Source: Streptomyces sp. S465 (GTDB lineage: Bacteria > Actinomycetota > Actinomycetes > Streptomycetales > Streptomycetaceae). Taken from it: DNA of 64,000 bases. The notes beneath the pieces are model-generated. The model did no database searches, was not told where the DNA came from, and saw only the letters and a list, made by a program, of their open reading frames with translations. Position numbers and translations under genes: made by a program. Position 1 is the stretch's first letter. Every line of letters begins with the position of its first letter. The stretch is taken from positions 1,116,001-1,180,000 of the forward strand of contig NZ_CP114036.1 in NCBI RefSeq assembly GCF_026898115.1, written 5' to 3'. Positions 16,752 to 24,914 of this stretch are shown here, one piece after another.

Positions 16752-16812
16752 CGTCCCCCCGGGGTTGATACGTCGGTGGCGCGAGAGTAAAAGGGGCACG
16801 ACGCCGATTGAG

Positions 16813-16828
16813 TGACGAAAGACTGACG
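16813..16828 (+). promoter_or_regulatory. Direct repeat TGACG-N6-TGACG before the AfsR-like gene
   Basis: TGACG at 16813-16817 and 16824-16828, 11 bp apart start to start, 59 bp upstream of the GTG at 16887. SARP proteins bind short direct repeats with 11-bp (or 22-bp) spacing at promoters, so this could be an autoregulatory site. It could also be chance; weak evidence. Confidence 0.25.
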
Positions 16829-16886
16829 CCGTCCCGCGGCCGGAAGCACGCCGTGCCCGAAACGGGCTCCACTACGATCCCCCCTT

Positions 16887-19826
16887 GTGCGATTTACGGT
16901 GTTAGGCCCGGTCAGGGCGTGGCGTGCGGACGCCGAACTGGAGCTGGGGCCGCCCAAGCAGCGAGCGCTGCTGGCGTTGTTGCTGGTGCGGGCGGGACAA
17001 CCGGTGGCGCTCAGCGAGATCGTCGACGTGCTCTGGGGGCAGACTCCGCCGAGCACCGCGGTGAACGTGGTGCACCGCCATGTGGGGTCGGTGCGCCGGC
17101 TGCTGGAACCCGGTCTGCCGGCCCGGACCGAGGGCAGCCGGCTGGTGCGCAGCTCCGGCGGCTACCGGCTGAACACGGAGCCGGACACGCTGGATCTGCT
17201 GCGCTTCCGGCAGATGAGCGAAACGGCCCGGCGCACCGCCGCCGCGGGGGCACCGGAGCGGGCGGCCGCTCTCTTCACCCAGGCACTCGGCCTGTGGCGG
17301 GGGCCGACCGCCACCGGGGTTCCCGCCGACATCCAGGCACATCCGGTCTTCTCCGGCGTCGACCGCGAACTTCTGGCCGTCGCCAAGGAGGCCGCCACGA
17401 CGGCGCTGGACTCCGAGGTCCCGCAGCGGCTGCCCGCCGTCCTCCAGCAGTTCGCCGCCCACCACGCACTGGACGAGACCCTTCAGGCCCAGCTGATCCG
17501 GGTGCTCGCCGCCACCGGACGGCGGGCCGAGGCGCTGGAGGTCTTCGCGGCCGCACGGGACGGGCTGGCGGAGCAGCTCGGCGTGGCCCCCGGCCCCGAA
17601 CTGCGCGCCGCCCACCGCCGGCTGCTGTCCCGGTCGGCCCCAGCGGTCCCCCTCGCGCCGGCCGAGCCGAGCCATCCGGCGGCGCCGGGCCCTGTGGCCG
17701 GGCCGAGCCACCCCGCCGAGCCGAGTCATCCCGCCGAGCCGAGCCGTCCGGCGGCGCCGGCCGCCCCGGCCGTACGGCCCGCCCAACTGCCGCCCGATCT
17801 CACGGCGTTCAGCGGACGGCGGGCCGAACTCGCCGGCATCCACGCCCTGCTGCCCGAGGGCGCCGAGACCGGGTCACCGGCTCCCTTGGTGATCAGCGCG
17901 ATCGACGGGATGGCCGGGGTCGGCAAGACCACGCTGGCCGTGCACTGGGCCCACCGCATCGCCCACCGTTTTCCGGACGGACAGCTCTACGCCAATCTGC
18001 GCGGCTTCGATCCGGCCGGTTCGATGGTGTCGCCGAACGAGGCGCTGCGGACGTTCCTGCACGCCCTCGGGATTCCGCCGAACCGGGTGCCCACGGACCT
18101 GGACGCCAAGACCGCGCTGTACCGCAGTCTGCTGGCGGGGCGGCGGACGCTGGTCCTGCTGGACAATGTGGTGGACTCCAGCCACGTCCGGCCGCTGCTG
18201 CCCGGCTCCCCCGGTTGTCTGACCATCGTCACCAGCCGCAATCAACTCCACGGTCTGATCGCGAGCGAGGGGGCCCGTTCCCTTACTCTGGGCCCGCTGT
18301 CCGCCGCCGAGTCCCATGAGGCGCTGGCCCGGCGGCTGGGCGCGGACCGGGTCGGCGCGGAGCCGCGGGCCGTGGCGACCATCGTCCGGCTGTGCGGGCG
18401 GCTGCCGCTCGCACTGGCGGTGGTGGCCGCCCGCGCCGCGACCCGCCCGTCCTTTCCCCTTTCTGCCGTCGCCGCGGAGCTGCTCGCAAGCCAGGGAAAC
18501 CTCGACGCGTTCGCGGGCGCCGATCCGCACACCGACGCGCGGACCGTCTTCTCCTGGTCCTACCGGGCCCTGGACCCGGAGGCCGCCCGGCTGTTCCGGC
18601 TGCTGGCCCTGCATCCTGGCCCGGATGTCTCCACGGCGGCGGCCGCGAGCGTGGCCGGGCGCCCGCTCCGCGCCACCCGGGCCCTGCTGGCCGCGCTCAC
18701 CGGCGCCCATCTGCTGGCCGAGCACGCCCCGGGCCGCTACACCTGCCACGACCTGCTGCGCGCCTACGCCATGGAACTCGTCCAGGACCACGACACGGAC
18801 GAGACCCGCCGGGCCGCCCGGCACCGCATGTTCGACCACTATCTGCACACCGCGCGCACCGCCGCCACGCTGCTCGCCCCGCACCGGACCGAACCCTTGC
18901 CCCTGTCCCCGCCCCGGCCCGACGCCGCACCCGAGCACCTCGACGGCCAGGACCGCGCCGAGGCATGGCTCGCGGCCGAGCGGACCGTTCTGCTGGCGGC
19001 CGTCGAGCACGCACGGGATCACCAATTCCCCCGCCACGCCTGGCAGTTGGCCGTGACACTGGAGCTCTTCCTGGACCGGCGCGGCCACTGGCAGGAGCAG
19101 ACCGCCATCCAGCGCACCGCGCTGGCAGCGGCCCGCGCCCTGTCCGACCGGCTCGGCCAGGCGCACACCCACCGCACCCTGGGGTTCGCCGAGGGCCGGC
19201 TGGGCCGGTACGACGAGGCGGACGGCCATCTGGAGCGGGCCCTGGAGCTGTTCGGGAAGCTCGGCGAGGGGGACGGCCGGGCCCGCACCCTGCGCGCCAT
19301 GGCCTTTCTGGCCAACGCCCGCGGCCGCCACCAGCGGGCGCTGGACCACTACGGGCCCGCGCTCGACCACTACCGCGCCTCGGCACACCTCAGTGGCCAG
19401 GCCAGTGTGCTCAATGAGATCGGCTGGACCCATATTCTCCGCGGTGCGTACGAGCGCGCCCTGACCCACTGCCGGCAGGCGGTCGAACTGCACCGGCGGA
19501 TCGGCGACTCGGCCGGCGAGGCCGCCGCGCTGGACAGCGTGGGATACGCGTACCACCACATGGGCCGGTATGAGCACGCCCTCACCTCCTACCGCCGGGC
19601 GGTCGCCATCTACCGGGAGATCAGCGACCGGTATCTGGAGGCCGACACCCTGACCCACCAGGGGGACACCCGGCTGGCCCAGGGCGACCTGGCCACCGCC
19701 CTCGCCGACTGGCGGCTGGCCCTGGAGATCCTCCAGGAGCTGAACCACCCCGATGCCCGGGTCCTCGGCGGCAAACTGCGGCAGTACCGGCAGTGGCCGC
19801 ATCCGGCTCCGGCGCGCGGCGGATGA
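16887..19826 (+). CDS. AfsR/SARP-family regulator with NB-ARC and TPR domains
   Basis: 979 aa from GTG 16887. Domains: OmpR-type winged helix (1-95; VLGPVRAWRADAELELGPPK, GGYRLNTEP), bacterial transcriptional activator domain (100-245), Pro/Ser-rich linker (250-305) with repeats of PSHPAEP, NB-ARC/STAND ATPase (about 310-640) with P-loop GMAGVGKTTL at 341-350 and Walker B LVLLDNV, then TPR repeats (about 690-940; e.g. LGRYDEADGHLERALELFGK). Architecture equals AfsR, a global antibiotic regulator acting downstream of Ser/Thr kinases. No biosynthetic cluster adjoins, so it is either global or acts on the nearby exported-protein genes. Confidence 0.93.
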   Translation: MRFTVLGPVRAWRADAELELGPPKQRALLALLLVRAGQPVALSEIVDVLWGQTPPSTAVNVVHRHVGSVRRLLEPGLPARTEGSRLVRSSGGYRLNTEPDTLDLLRFRQMSETARRTAAAGAPERAAALFTQALGLWRGPTATGVPADIQAHPVFSGVDRELLAVAKEAATTALDSEVPQRLPAVLQQFAAHHALDETLQAQLIRVLAATGRRAEALEVFAAARDGLAEQLGVAPGPELRAAHRRLLSRSAPAVPLAPAEPSHPAAPGPVAGPSHPAEPSHPAEPSRPAAPAAPAVRPAQLPPDLTAFSGRRAELAGIHALLPEGAETGSPAPLVISAIDGMAGVGKTTLAVHWAHRIAHRFPDGQLYANLRGFDPAGSMVSPNEALRTFLHALGIPPNRVPTDLDAKTALYRSLLAGRRTLVLLDNVVDSSHVRPLLPGSPGCLTIVTSRNQLHGLIASEGARSLTLGPLSAAESHEALARRLGADRVGAEPRAVATIVRLCGRLPLALAVVAARAATRPSFPLSAVAAELLASQGNLDAFAGADPHTDARTVFSWSYRALDPEAARLFRLLALHPGPDVSTAAAASVAGRPLRATRALLAALTGAHLLAEHAPGRYTCHDLLRAYAMELVQDHDTDETRRAARHRMFDHYLHTARTAATLLAPHRTEPLPLSPPRPDAAPEHLDGQDRAEAWLAAERTVLLAAVEHARDHQFPRHAWQLAVTLELFLDRRGHWQEQTAIQRTALAAARALSDRLGQAHTHRTLGFAEGRLGRYDEADGHLERALELFGKLGEGDGRARTLRAMAFLANARGRHQRALDHYGPALDHYRASAHLSGQASVLNEIGWTHILRGAYERALTHCRQAVELHRRIGDSAGEAAALDSVGYAYHHMGRYEHALTSYRRAVAIYREISDRYLEADTLTHQGDTRLAQGDLATALADWRLALEILQELNHPDARVLGGKLRQYRQWPHPAPARGG

Positions 19827-20145
19827 CGGGGCTGGGGGGCGTGGTGTTCCTCGCTGTCGCGGCCACGGCGGGGGCCTTCGGATCGTCGGGACGGTGTGCG
19901 ACCGGCCCGCTCGGGGCCCGGCCGTGCACCGGGTTCTCCCTGTCGTACGGACGCGCCCGGCGCATCGCTCAACCGGGCGCGGAAAAAACCGTACGGCCCT
20001 CCGTACAACCCTCCGGACGGCGGCCGCGCAGAGTACCAGCGATCGATGATCTCTGTCCCGGCTTTATTCACTGGTGATGAGGTCTCCACGGCCAGGCCAC
20101 ACAAGGCACTAGCGTCCGGTGTCACTCCGAACCAAGGAGGGCGCT
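19827..20145 (+). other. 319-bp intergenic region before the DUF4142 gene
   Basis: No supportable gene. A short open frame starting in the AfsR stop (ATGA at 19823) has a hydrophobic start but no other support. The last 100 bp are less GC-rich (gctttattcactggtgatg at 20060-20078) and probably hold the promoter of the next gene; I cannot assign -35/-10 boxes. Confidence 0.4.
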
Positions 20146-20787
20146 GTGCGATCCGCGAACCTCACCAGATCCATCGCCTCCAGCCGTACCATCGGCACCG
20201 GTCTCATCATCGGTGCGCTCGCCGTCACCCTGGCGGCCATCCTCGTCCCGGTGTCGCTGTTCGGCGAGAGCGGCGCCGCCCTGCCGCGCAACGGCGTCAC
20301 GGACGACGGCGGGGGGACGGTCAGCACGCAGTACGGACCGCTGACGGCCACTGACCGGGACTTCGTCCGCAAGGTCAGGCTCGCCGGCACATGGGAGCTC
20401 CCGGCGGGGCGCCTCGCGCAGGAGCGGAGCGACCGGGACGCCGTGAAGACCGCCGGTGAGCATCTCATCGAGGGACACACCGAACTCGACCGCCGGTCCG
20501 AGGAGGCCGGCCGGGCGCTCGGCATCCAGCTGCCCACTCAGCCCAACGCGCAGCAGCAGGGCTGGCTGGGCGAGATGACAGGCGCCGGCAGCAGCGCCGA
20601 GTTCGAGCGGGTGTTCGCCAACCGGTTGCGCGCCGCCCACGGCAAGGTGTTCAACCTCGTGGCGCAGGTGCGCGCCGAAAGCCGCAACTCCATGGTCAGA
20701 TCTCTGGCCACCAGGGCCAATGCCATCGTTCTCGACCACATCACGGTCCTCGAGGACACCGGGCTCGTCGACTTCGACGCCCTCTAA
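20146..20787 (+). CDS. DUF4142 exported protein
   Basis: 213 aa from GTG 20146 with a perfect AAGGAGG at 20134-20140. A basic start and long hydrophobic segment (IGTGLIIGALAVTLAAILVP, residues 16-35) suggest a signal peptide or anchor. DUF4142 follows: LTATDRDFVRKVRLAGTWEL, AGEHLIEGHTELDRRSEEAG, and a C-terminal helix MVRSLATRANAIVLDHITVL. These ferritin-like four-helix exported proteins have no established role. 20 bp upstream of the DUF1996 gene on the same strand, so they are likely co-transcribed. Confidence 0.9.
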   Translation: MRSANLTRSIASSRTIGTGLIIGALAVTLAAILVPVSLFGESGAALPRNGVTDDGGGTVSTQYGPLTATDRDFVRKVRLAGTWELPAGRLAQERSDRDAVKTAGEHLIEGHTELDRRSEEAGRALGIQLPTQPNAQQQGWLGEMTGAGSSAEFERVFANRLRAAHGKVFNLVAQVRAESRNSMVRSLATRANAIVLDHITVLEDTGLVDFDAL

Positions 20788-20807
20788 CGACTAAGTGAAG
20801 TGATCTC

Positions 20808-22277
20808 ATGAGGCAACAGACCCACAAACGCGGGTGGTTCACCAACAAGACCGTCGCCGTCGTCGCCGCTGTGGCACTCGGTGGCGGCGGGGCAGCGATC
20901 GTCGCCGCGAACGCGTCGGCCCATGGCGACAGGGGCGGCTCCGGCCGGAACACCACCGTGTCCGCGCGGGCGGGGACGATCCAGTGCCCCGATGTGGGCC
21001 AGAAGCTGAGCCATGTGCCGGCCAAGGCCAGGCCCGAGGTCGACAAGAACCTGGCCGAGCTGGACAACCAGGTGGCCACCGCGTACCGGTGGATGAACCG
21101 GCAGCGTGGTGCGAGCGAGGCGGTGCTCTCCCGGCTCAACGACGAGCGCTCCCGGACACTGGACGACATCGGCTCGGCCATCGGCGGCGACAACTCCCCG
21201 CTGCGGGGGATGACCGACTGCACCTGGCAGGAGGTCGCCACGACCACGGGTGGCAAGGGCAGGTTCGGCCGGCCGGGCGGCGGGCGCGGCGGTCAGCACC
21301 AGGGCGACGGCCGGCAGGGCGACCAGCAAGGCGGCGGGCAGGGCGGCGAGGGCGCCAACGAGGTGCCCGGCAACGCGGGCGGCCAGGCGGGCAACGGGCC
21401 CTCGCAGGACGACTTCGTCGACATTACCCAGGTGCGGCCGAACGTCCAGGAGCCGCCGCGGGTCCGGAAGAACGGCTCCACCGGCACCTTCACCTCCGAC
21501 TGCGGCGTCGGTGACCCGGCCCTGCGCAACAGCGACAATGTCATCGTCGCCCCCGGAGTGGGCAACGGCGCCCACCACATGCACGACTACGTGGGCAACG
21601 ACAGCAACAGCGCCTTCGCCGACAACCAGACCTTCGAGCAGGCGGGCACCTCCTGCGCCAACGGCGACAAGTCGACCTACTACTGGCCGGTCCTGCGCGC
21701 CCAGGACGGTACGGACGAGGCGGACGCCGATCAGCTCGGCGGCGGGCAGGAAGGCAACGTCGGCACGATCCTGACCCCCAAGAGCTCCACGCTCGAGTTC
21801 CGGGGCAACCCGCGGAGCAAGGTCACGGCGATGCCGAAGTTCCTGCGGATCATCACCGGTGACGCCAAGGCGTTCACCAACGGCGACGCCAACGCCAACG
21901 CCTCCTGGAGCTGCACCGGCTTCGAGGACCGGCAGCTGACCGACAAGTACCCGCTCTGCCCCGAAGGCAGCTCCGTCACCCGCACCTTCGACTTCCAGAG
22001 CTGCTGGGACGGCAAGAACACCGACAGCGCCAACCACCGTGACCACGTGGCCTTCGCCGCTGAGGACGGCTCCTGCCCCGACGGCTTCCAGGCCATCCCC
22101 CAGCTGGTGAACACGATCACCTACGACGTGCCGGCCAACACCCCGTACGCCGTGGACGGCTTCCCCGAGCAGTTGCACAAGCCCATCACCGACCACGACG
22201 ACTTCATCAACGTGATGCCGGACGACCTGATGAACAAGGCGGTGAACTGCATCAACCGCGGCAAACAGTGCGGCTGA
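20808..22277 (+). CDS. DUF1996 secreted protein
   Basis: 489 aa. A basic N-terminus then TVAVVAAVALGGGGAAIVAA (residues about 15-34) and ASAHG give a signal peptide. A helical region (60-140) and a Gly/Gln-rich disordered linker (about 147-200; GQHQGDGRQGDQQGGGQGG) lead to DUF1996 (about 225-470) with GNGAHHMHDYVGN, GTSCANGDKSTYYWPVL, SWSCTGFE, FQSCWDGKNTDS and HRDHVAF. The conserved His/Trp/Cys pattern suggests an enzyme or carbohydrate-binding fold as in fungal and Streptomyces DUF1996 proteins, but no function is known. RBS gtgaagtgatctc before ATG 20808. Confidence 0.92.
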   Translation: MRQQTHKRGWFTNKTVAVVAAVALGGGGAAIVAANASAHGDRGGSGRNTTVSARAGTIQCPDVGQKLSHVPAKARPEVDKNLAELDNQVATAYRWMNRQRGASEAVLSRLNDERSRTLDDIGSAIGGDNSPLRGMTDCTWQEVATTTGGKGRFGRPGGGRGGQHQGDGRQGDQQGGGQGGEGANEVPGNAGGQAGNGPSQDDFVDITQVRPNVQEPPRVRKNGSTGTFTSDCGVGDPALRNSDNVIVAPGVGNGAHHMHDYVGNDSNSAFADNQTFEQAGTSCANGDKSTYYWPVLRAQDGTDEADADQLGGGQEGNVGTILTPKSSTLEFRGNPRSKVTAMPKFLRIITGDAKAFTNGDANANASWSCTGFEDRQLTDKYPLCPEGSSVTRTFDFQSCWDGKNTDSANHRDHVAFAAEDGSCPDGFQAIPQLVNTITYDVPANTPYAVDGFPEQLHKPITDHDDFINVMPDDLMNKAVNCINRGKQCG

Positions 22278-22311
22278 TGGACCAGGAACACCAGGACCAC
22301 CAGGAACACCA

Positions 22312-22343
22312 GGCGCGCGCCGGCCGGGAGGCCGGCGCGCGCC
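22312..22343. terminator. Strong hairpin after DUF1996 gene
   Basis: 14-bp perfect arms ggcgcgcgccggcc and ggccggcgcgcgcc around loop ggga. Preceded at 22280-22311 by a run of caccagga-type short repeats. Confidence 0.85.
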
Positions 22344-22449
22344 GCGCTGCCACCGGACCAGCCCCGCGGGGGGCGTCGCCCGCCGGGGCGAGAGGCTGAA
22401 CCAACCGCCGCCCCCTCGCGCGCGATCCGCCGGCCCTCGCCGACGACGT

Positions 22450-22483
22450 GAACCGCCGGCCGCGCGAGCGCGGCCGGCGGTTC
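22450..22483. terminator. Strong hairpin before the convergent PucR-type gene end
   Basis: 16-bp perfect arms beginning gaaccgccggccgcgc, centre ga. It ends 14 bp from the stop of the minus-strand regulator (22497), so probably its terminator; together with 22312-22343 it separates two convergent genes. Confidence 0.85.
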
Positions 22484-22496
22484 GCCGTGTTACCGG

Positions 22497-23744
22497 TCAG
22501 AGTCCGTTGACGCGTGCCTCCCGGGCGATGCCGAGCGGCCGGACGCCGGGGGGCGCACCGGTGCGGACCCGGCGGCTCACCCGGGACGCGTGGCGCCGTA
22601 TCCGGTCCATCTGCGCCATCAGCCTGCGGCCGCGCAACGCCATCTCCAGCTCGAAGCGTATGCGGGGGTCGCGCAGGCCCGGCCCGAAGAGCTTCTCGAT
22701 CTGGCGCAGCCGGTACCGCACGGTCTGCGGATGCACCTTGAGGGCCTTGGCCGCCTCGGGCGCGCCGCCGCCCTCCAGCCAGGCCAGCAGCGTCATCTGG
22801 AGGCGTTCGCTCTGCCGGGGGGTCAGCCCGGCCAGCGGTTTGAGCCACCGCGCGGCCAGCGCCCGGACCAGTGACTCGTCCTGGAGGAGCAGCAGCGTCG
22901 ACAGATGGTCGTCGACGAAGAGCACCCGGGCCTCGGGGCCCGAGCGGACGGGTGCCAGGGCCAGCAGGCGCCGTGCCCACCGCACCGACGAGGCCACGTC
23001 GCCCAGCGGCACCACATGGCCCACGGCCGCGGTGCGGCCGCGCAGCGCGGTCTCCAGCGCCGCCCGGGTGCCGGGCTCGGCGGAAACGTCCCGCTCCGGG
23101 TCCCGGTCGCCTTCCCGGTCGCCTTCCTGGGCGGGGGCGGTGGCGGGGTCCGGGGCGGGTCCGGGGTCGGTGTCCGGGTCGGGGACCAGCAGGCACAGCT
23201 CGTCGCCGACCGCACCGATGAGCGTGTCTCCCAGCACGGCGGCCGGCTGCGGTGCCTCGCCCGGCGTGGGCAGGGCGATGGCCAGCACCGTCTCGGGAAG
23301 CGGCCACCGGGCGGCCCGGGAGAGCTCCATCAGGGTGCGTTCGGAGACCACCACCTCACCGATGAGGGCCTCGAAGAGGTCGCGCCGGGCCCGCTCGGGC
23401 GGCACCTCGGCCAGCGCCTCTGCGCAGGCGCCGTCCTGGCCGGTCCTGTCCTCGCCCACCGTGCGGTGGCCGAGTGCCGTCAGGAGAGCCTGCTCGACTC
23501 CCCGTCGGACCTTGTCTCGCCCTAAGTTCTCCACAAGTGCGGCGAATCCCGGAATTCCGTGCCGAAGGCTCTCCATCAACTCATCGGCCAGGGAGGGGAG
23601 TTCGTCGCGCGGAACGCGGGTCCACTCGCCACGGGGGCGGGACCGGATGCGGTTCACGAGTTCGCCCATCATTACCTCGTTCTTGCCGGGGGGAGACCTG
23701 GCCGTTGGGGGGTCGGCCAGGTCCGTGGAGGTTGTCTCCGTCAC
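22497..23744 (-). CDS. PucR/CdaR-type transcriptional regulator
   Basis: 415 aa. The C-terminal PucR helix-turn-helix (about 335-395) reads LLAWLEGGGAPEAAKALKVH then PQTVRYRLRQIEKLFG, with the following DPRIRFELEMALR helix. A central GGDEF-like effector region (about 150-310) is interrupted by a low-complexity Asp/Pro/Glu stretch (DPDTDPGPAPDPATAPAQEG). The N-terminal third contains RVPRDELPSLADELMESLR, frequent in Streptomyces PucR regulators. Divergent from the redox module beginning at 24015, with an inverted repeat between, so that operon is a candidate target. Confidence 0.88.
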   Translation of the reverse strand: MTETTSTDLADPPTARSPPGKNEVMMGELVNRIRSRPRGEWTRVPRDELPSLADELMESLRHGIPGFAALVENLGRDKVRRGVEQALLTALGHRTVGEDRTGQDGACAEALAEVPPERARRDLFEALIGEVVVSERTLMELSRAARWPLPETVLAIALPTPGEAPQPAAVLGDTLIGAVGDELCLLVPDPDTDPGPAPDPATAPAQEGDREGDRDPERDVSAEPGTRAALETALRGRTAAVGHVVPLGDVASSVRWARRLLALAPVRSGPEARVLFVDDHLSTLLLLQDESLVRALAARWLKPLAGLTPRQSERLQMTLLAWLEGGGAPEAAKALKVHPQTVRYRLRQIEKLFGPGLRDPRIRFELEMALRGRRLMAQMDRIRRHASRVSRRVRTGAPPGVRPLGIAREARVNGL

Positions 23745-23897
23745 CGGTTCGTCCAGTACCGGTCGGGAGTCGAGGGTCCTCCGCTACGTCATAGAGGAAC
23801 CCACCCCCTCCCGGTCCCGGCACTTTGCTGGATCTTTGCCATGGTGATGACAGTGGATCAGCCGGGGACGGGGTGAGCACGGTGCGTCCACGAGAAG

Positions 23898-23914
23898 TTG
23901 TCACGTTACGACAA
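23898..23914. promoter_or_regulatory. Inverted repeat in divergent PucR / redox-operon region
   Basis: ttgtcacgttacgacaa: arms ttgtc and gacaa, spacer 7. It lies 117 bp before the cytochrome b start and 154 bp before the PucR-type start, in a locally AT-richer stretch (23895-23930). Candidate operator; the binding protein is unknown. Confidence 0.4.
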
Positions 23915-24014
23915 ATCTTATGGAGATCATGTGTACTTCCGAGAAGCTGCTGCCCCCAACACGACGTTGCCGTATCTCGTCACCCGCGCGAATCCGCGCG
24001 ATCGGGAGGCTCCC

Positions 24015-24914
24015 ATGTCCATGCCCCAAACGCCGCTCCCCTCCCCGCAGGGGCGCCACGGCGGACGCCGGGCCCGTGGCGGACGACGAGCCGCTCGCCG
24101 GACTCAGCAGCGTGATCCATCCGGGCTCGGATGGCCGCGCGATGTCCGGATATACGCCATTATCGGCACCGTCGCGCTGTCCCTGTACGTGGCGTGGGAC
24201 GCCGGCGCGTTCTCCCGGACCTTCGCGTTCCTGGACTTCGGGGCGGGGGTGCTCGCGCTGGTCTGCCTGACATCGGCGGCGCTGTGGGGGCTCGCCGCGA
24301 CCGACCAGCTGATCCTGCACACCCACCAGCGGCTGATCGCCCAGGCCATCCACCGGGCGGCCGCGGTCGCCGGTCTGCTGTTCCTGGTCCTTCACATCTG
24401 GGTCAAGATCGCGGAGAGCCACACCGACGCCACGGCCGTCGCACTGCCGTTCGCTGACGCAAATCAGCCGGTGCTGATCGGGCTCGGCACCATCGCGGGC
24501 TATTTGTTCGTGATCGCGGCGGTGACCGGTGCGGTGCGCGGTTCGTTCGCCTCGGCGGGCCACTCCCGCTGGCGGTACCGCTGGTGGCGCGCGCTGCACG
24601 TGGGCGCCTACCCCGCGTGGTGCGCGGCGCTGATCCACGGGCTGAAGGCGGGGCGTGCCGCCAAGACCTGGGCGACCTACGGCTACCTCGCGGCCCTGGC
24701 CGGTGTCGCCGTCGCGCTGTGGCTGCGGCTGGTGACCCGGCGGCGCCAGGACATCGACCGGGCGGACGGCATCGAGGTCAGGAACCCTCCCGCCCACAGC
24801 ATGCGGGCGGGCCGGACCCGGCGGACCGACCCCACCGTGCCGCGCCCCCGCCCGGCCGCATCCGGGCGGCGTGAGGGCCGGCCGCTCGGCGCCTCGCGCG
24901 GGTGGGGCCGGTGA
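24015..24914 (+). CDS. Membrane cytochrome b, ferric reductase-like
   Basis: 299 aa from ATG 24015 (gggaggctccc RBS). A cytoplasmic Arg/Gly-rich start (1-40) is followed by about six membrane helices, e.g. IYAIIGTVALSLYVAW, GVLALVCLTSAALWGL, AAAVAGLLFLVLHIWV, IGLGTIAGYLFVIAAVTGAV, WWRALHVGAYPAWCAALIHG, GYLAALAGVAVALWLRL. Paired histidines in neighbouring helices (LHTHQRL, AIHRAA, VLHIW, ALHVG, LIHGL) are probable bis-His haem ligands. No FAD/NAD domain is attached. The next gene (GTGA overlap) encodes a soluble NADH-type flavo-ferredoxin protein, presumably its electron donor. Confidence 0.85.
   Translation: MSMPQTPLPSPQGRHGGRRARGGRRAARRTQQRDPSGLGWPRDVRIYAIIGTVALSLYVAWDAGAFSRTFAFLDFGAGVLALVCLTSAALWGLAATDQLILHTHQRLIAQAIHRAAAVAGLLFLVLHIWVKIAESHTDATAVALPFADANQPVLIGLGTIAGYLFVIAAVTGAVRGSFASAGHSRWRYRWWRALHVGAYPAWCAALIHGLKAGRAAKTWATYGYLAALAGVAVALWLRLVTRRRQDIDRADGIEVRNPPAHSMRAGRTRRTDPTVPRPRPAASGRREGRPLGASRGWGR

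Noticed and set aside
16887..19826. AfsR-like gene as part of an antibiotic biosynthetic cluster
   Set aside because: No PKS, NRPS, terpene or RiPP genes anywhere in the window.
19823..20077. Small hydrophobic protein starting in the AfsR stop codon
   Set aside because: No RBS of its own, high Arg content after the first helix, no recognisable family.
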